NCBI GenBank assembly: GCA_026168455.1 | Contig: CM047428.1 | Coordinates: 18,876,759-18,940,758 of the forward strand | Direction of reading: 5' to 3' | Length of the DNA: 64,000 bases | Origin: Theocolax elegans | Lineage: Eukaryota; Arthropoda; Insecta; Hymenoptera; Cerocephalidae | Part shown: piece after piece, positions 61,421-64,000 of the stretch | Layout of the letters: every line of letters begins with the position of its first letter | How positions within the stretch are numbered: the first letter of the stretch is position 1 | Made by a program: the position numbers and the translations under genes | The notes under the pieces: generated by a model | What the model saw: only the letters and a program-made list of their open reading frames with translations | Told to the model about the DNA's origin: nothing | The model's database searches: none

Positions 61421-64000
61421 ATTTTCTGATTACGTTAAATATTAAAGTAAATTAATTAACAGGCGCATTTTAGTACGCAGGAATAACCAAAATACTGAAT
61501 GTCTATTATTAGTTGGAGAGTGGGGACTTCGTGGTGCGTGCGCTCCGTCGATCGTCTGCGTACACGCACCACGAAGTCATTTTTACCGCTCGATTCAACC
61601 TGTTTGATTATTATAAAAAAAATCTTTCGGTATTCAATGTCGTCTTATTTTCTGATTACGTTAAATATTAAAGTAAATTAATTAACAGGCGCATTTTAGT
61701 ACGCAGGAATAACCAAAATACTGAATGTCTATTATTAGTTGGAGAGTGGGGACTTCGTGGTGCGTGCGCTCCGTCGATCGTCTGCGTACACGCACCACGA
61801 AGTCATTTTTTACCGCTCGATTCAACCTGTTTGATTATTATAAAAAAAATCTTTCGGTAATCAATGTCGTCTTATTACTCTGAATAAGTTAAACATTTAA
61901 GTAAATTAATTAACAGGCGCATTTTAGTACGCAGGAATTACCAAAATACTGAATGTCTATTATTAGTTGGAGAGTGGGGACTTCGTGGTGCGTGCGCTCC
62001 GTCGATCGTCTGCGTACACGCACCACGAAGTCATTTTTACCGCTCGATTCAACCCGTTTGATTATTATAAAAAAAAATCTTTCGGTATTCAATGTCGTCT
62101 TATTTTCTGATTACGTTAAATATTAAAGTAAATTAATTAACAGGCGCATTTTAGTACGCAGGAATAACCAAAATACTGAATGTCTATTATTAGTTGGAGA
62201 GTGGGGACTTCGTGGTGCGTGCGCTCCGTCGATCGTCTGCGTACACGCACCACGAAGTCATTGTTACCGCTCGATTCAACCCGTTTGATTATTATAAAAA
62301 AAATCTTTCGGTATTCAATGTCGTCTTATTTTCTGATTACGTTAAATATTAAAGTAAATTAATTAACAGGCGCATTTTAGTACGCAGGAATAACTAAAAT
62401 ACTGAATGTCTATATTTAGTTGGAGAGTGGGGACTTCGTGGTGCGTGCGCTCCGTCGATCGCCTGCGTACACGCACCACGAAGTCATTTTTACCGGTCGA
62501 TTCAACCTGTTTGATTATTATAAAAAAAATCTTTCGGTAATCAATGTCGTCTTATTACTCTGAATAAGTTAAACATTTAAGTAAATTAATTAACAGGCGC
62601 ATTTTAGTACGCAGGAATAACCAAAATACTGAATGTCTATTATTAGTTGGAGAGTGGGGACTTCGTGGTGCGTGCGCTCCGTCGATCGTCTGCGTACACG
62701 CACCACGAAGTCATTTTTACCGCTCGATTCAACCCGTTTGATTATTATAAAAAAAATCTTTCGGTATTCAATGTCGTCTTATTACTTTGAATAAGTTAAA
62801 CATTTAAGCAAATTAAATAACAGGCTCATTTTAGTACGCAGAAATAACCAAAATACTGAATGTCTATTATTAGTTGGAGAGTGGGGACTTCGTGGTGCGT
62901 GCGCTCCGTCGATCGCCTGCGTACACGCACCACGAAGTCATTTTTACCGCTCGATTCAACCCGTTTGATTATTATAAAAAAAATCTTTCGGTATTCAATG
63001 TCGTCTTATTACTCTGAATAAGTTAAACATTCAAGTAAATTAATTAACAGGCGTTTTAGTACGAAGAGAATAACCAAAATACTGAATGTCTATTATTAGT
63101 TGGAGAGTGGGGACTTCGTGGTGCGTGCGCTCCGTCGATCGCCTGCGTACACGCACCACGAAGTCATTTTTACCGGTCGATTCAACCTGTTTGATTATTA
63201 TAAAAAAAATCTTTCGGTAATCAATGTCGTCTTATTACTCTGAATAAGTTAAACATTTAAGTAAATTAATTAACAGGCGCATTTTAGTACGCAGGAATAA
63301 CCAAAATACTGAATGTCTATTATTAGTTGGGAGAGTGGGGACTTCGTGGTGCGTGCGCTCCGTCGATCGTCTGCGTACACGCACCACGAAGTCATTTTTA
63401 CCGCTCGATTCAACCCGTTTGATTATTATAAAAAAAATCTTTCGGTATTCAATGTCGTCTTATTTTCTGATTACGTTAAATATTAAAGTAAATTAATTAA
63501 CAGGCGCATTTTAGTACGCAGGAATAACTAAATACTGATTGTCTATATTTAGTTGGAGAGTGGGGACTTCGTGTGCGTGCGCTCCGTCGATCGTCTGCGT
63601 ACACGCACCACGAAGTCATTGTTACCGCTCGATTCAACCCGTTTGATTATTATAAAAAAAATCTTTCGGTATTCAATGTCGGCTTATTTTCTGATTACGT
63701 TAAATATTAAAGTAAATTAATTAACAGGCGCATTTTAGTACGCAGGAATAACTAAAATACTGATTGTCTATATTTAGTTGGAGAGTGGGGACTTCGTGTG
63801 CGTGCGCTCCGTCGATCGTCTGCGTACACGCACCACGAAGTCATTGTTACCGCTCGATTCAACCCTGTTGATTATTATAAAAAAAATCTTTCGGTAATTC
63901 AATGTCGTCTTATTTTCTGATTACGTTAAATATTAAAGTAAATTAATTAACAGGCGCATTTTAGTACGCAGGAATAACTAAAATACTGATGTCTATATTT
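61421..64000 (+). repeat. 226-bp hairpin satellite, distal block (12 units, runs off edge)
   Basis: Eleven complete hairpin-bearing monomers plus the start of a twelfth. Phase markers (ATG or equivalent) are at 61499, 61725, 61953, 62180, 62406, 62633, 62860, 63086, 63313, 63538, 63763 and 63989, a spacing of 225-228 bp. Hairpins start at 61525, 61751, 61979, 62206, 62432, 62659, 62886, 63112, 63340, 63565 and 63790. Nine have the perfect 16-bp stem; the last two have lost one G from the left arm (gtgtg instead of gtggtg). Spacers fall into three types: tttctgattacgttaaatatt; actttgaataagtt with aaataacaggctc; and actctgaataagtt with aattaacaggcgc. They are mixed without a strict higher-order period. 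The array continues beyond the window. Confidence 0.95.

Noticed and set aside
59784..62362. Five frames starting MSII.WRVGTSWCVRS in the satellite, four of them 60 codons long and nearly identical
   Set aside because: They are the same phase of a non-coding tandem monomer. The period of about 226 bp is not a multiple of three, each frame stops within its unit, and the conserved part coincides with the DNA hairpin and not with a protein motif.
59715..64000. CRISPR-like regular spacing of repeats
   Set aside because: The whole monomer is repeated, including the spacer; repeats are 226 bp and the genome is evidently eukaryotic, so this is a satellite and not a CRISPR array.
1..64000. tRNA, rRNA or spliceosomal RNA genes
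   Set aside because: I looked for B-box-like ggttcgaatcc words and conserved rRNA blocks on both strands and found none with the necessary surrounding structure.

Overview
This 64-kb window looks like non-coding nuclear DNA from an animal, most likely an insect. It is strongly AT-rich, full of microsatellites, and has no long open reading frame. GC-richer blocks in which CpG is clearly not depleted, standing in an AT-rich background, are what is known from ants and bees. A hymenopteran is therefore my best guess, but it rests on composition and not on any diagnostic gene. I recognise no protein-coding gene, tRNA, rRNA or known microRNA. The longest reading frames (115-156 codons) are low-complexity or antisense products of CT/GA tracts, GC-rich blocks or repeats. 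The window could be intergenic or lie inside a very long intron.

From 1 to about 25 kb, AT-rich DNA alternates every 1-3 kb with GC/CpG-richer blocks of 200-700 bp. Many of these blocks sit beside (CT)n/(GA)n, poly-G or poly-C tracts. They are the most plausible places for enhancers, unannotated promoters or non-coding exons, but nothing in them fixes a function. A roughly 300-bp degenerate dispersed repeat lies at 13818-14150.

From 25 to 33 kb there are two large rearranged structures. The first, at 25111-26483, is a nearly perfect 1373-bp palindrome: two 668-bp arms around a 37-bp loop, inserted in a TA-repeat. It looks like a foldback or terminal-inverted-repeat element without a transposase. 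The second, at 27407-32629, is a head-to-tail tandem duplication of a 2.6-kb unit whose copies are about 99% identical. It is either a very recent duplication or an assembly duplicate of two haplotypes. Each unit carries another copy of the dispersed repeat seen at 13.8 kb.

From 33 to 59 kb the AT-rich/CpG-block pattern returns, with a short foldback element at about 49224-49456 and another at 59248-59460.

From 59.7 kb to the window end lies the most distinctive structure, a satellite with a monomer of about 226 bp. Fifteen complete copies and one truncated copy are visible, and the array runs off the edge. Almost every monomer contains a 54-nt hairpin with a perfect 16-bp stem. The array is split at about 60566-61420 by a CpG-dense, promoter-like segment. 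That segment has a perfect NRF-1-type palindrome and splice-site-like sequences, and part of it is itself duplicated, with the putative intron start identical and the putative exon diverged. Just upstream, at 59540-59680, another CpG-rich patch carries a perfect YY1/Pho-type motif and a CTCF-like GGTGGCGCTA. The satellite, the embedded promoter-like segment and the flanking motifs are the best candidate here for something undescribed. Everything about their function is inference.
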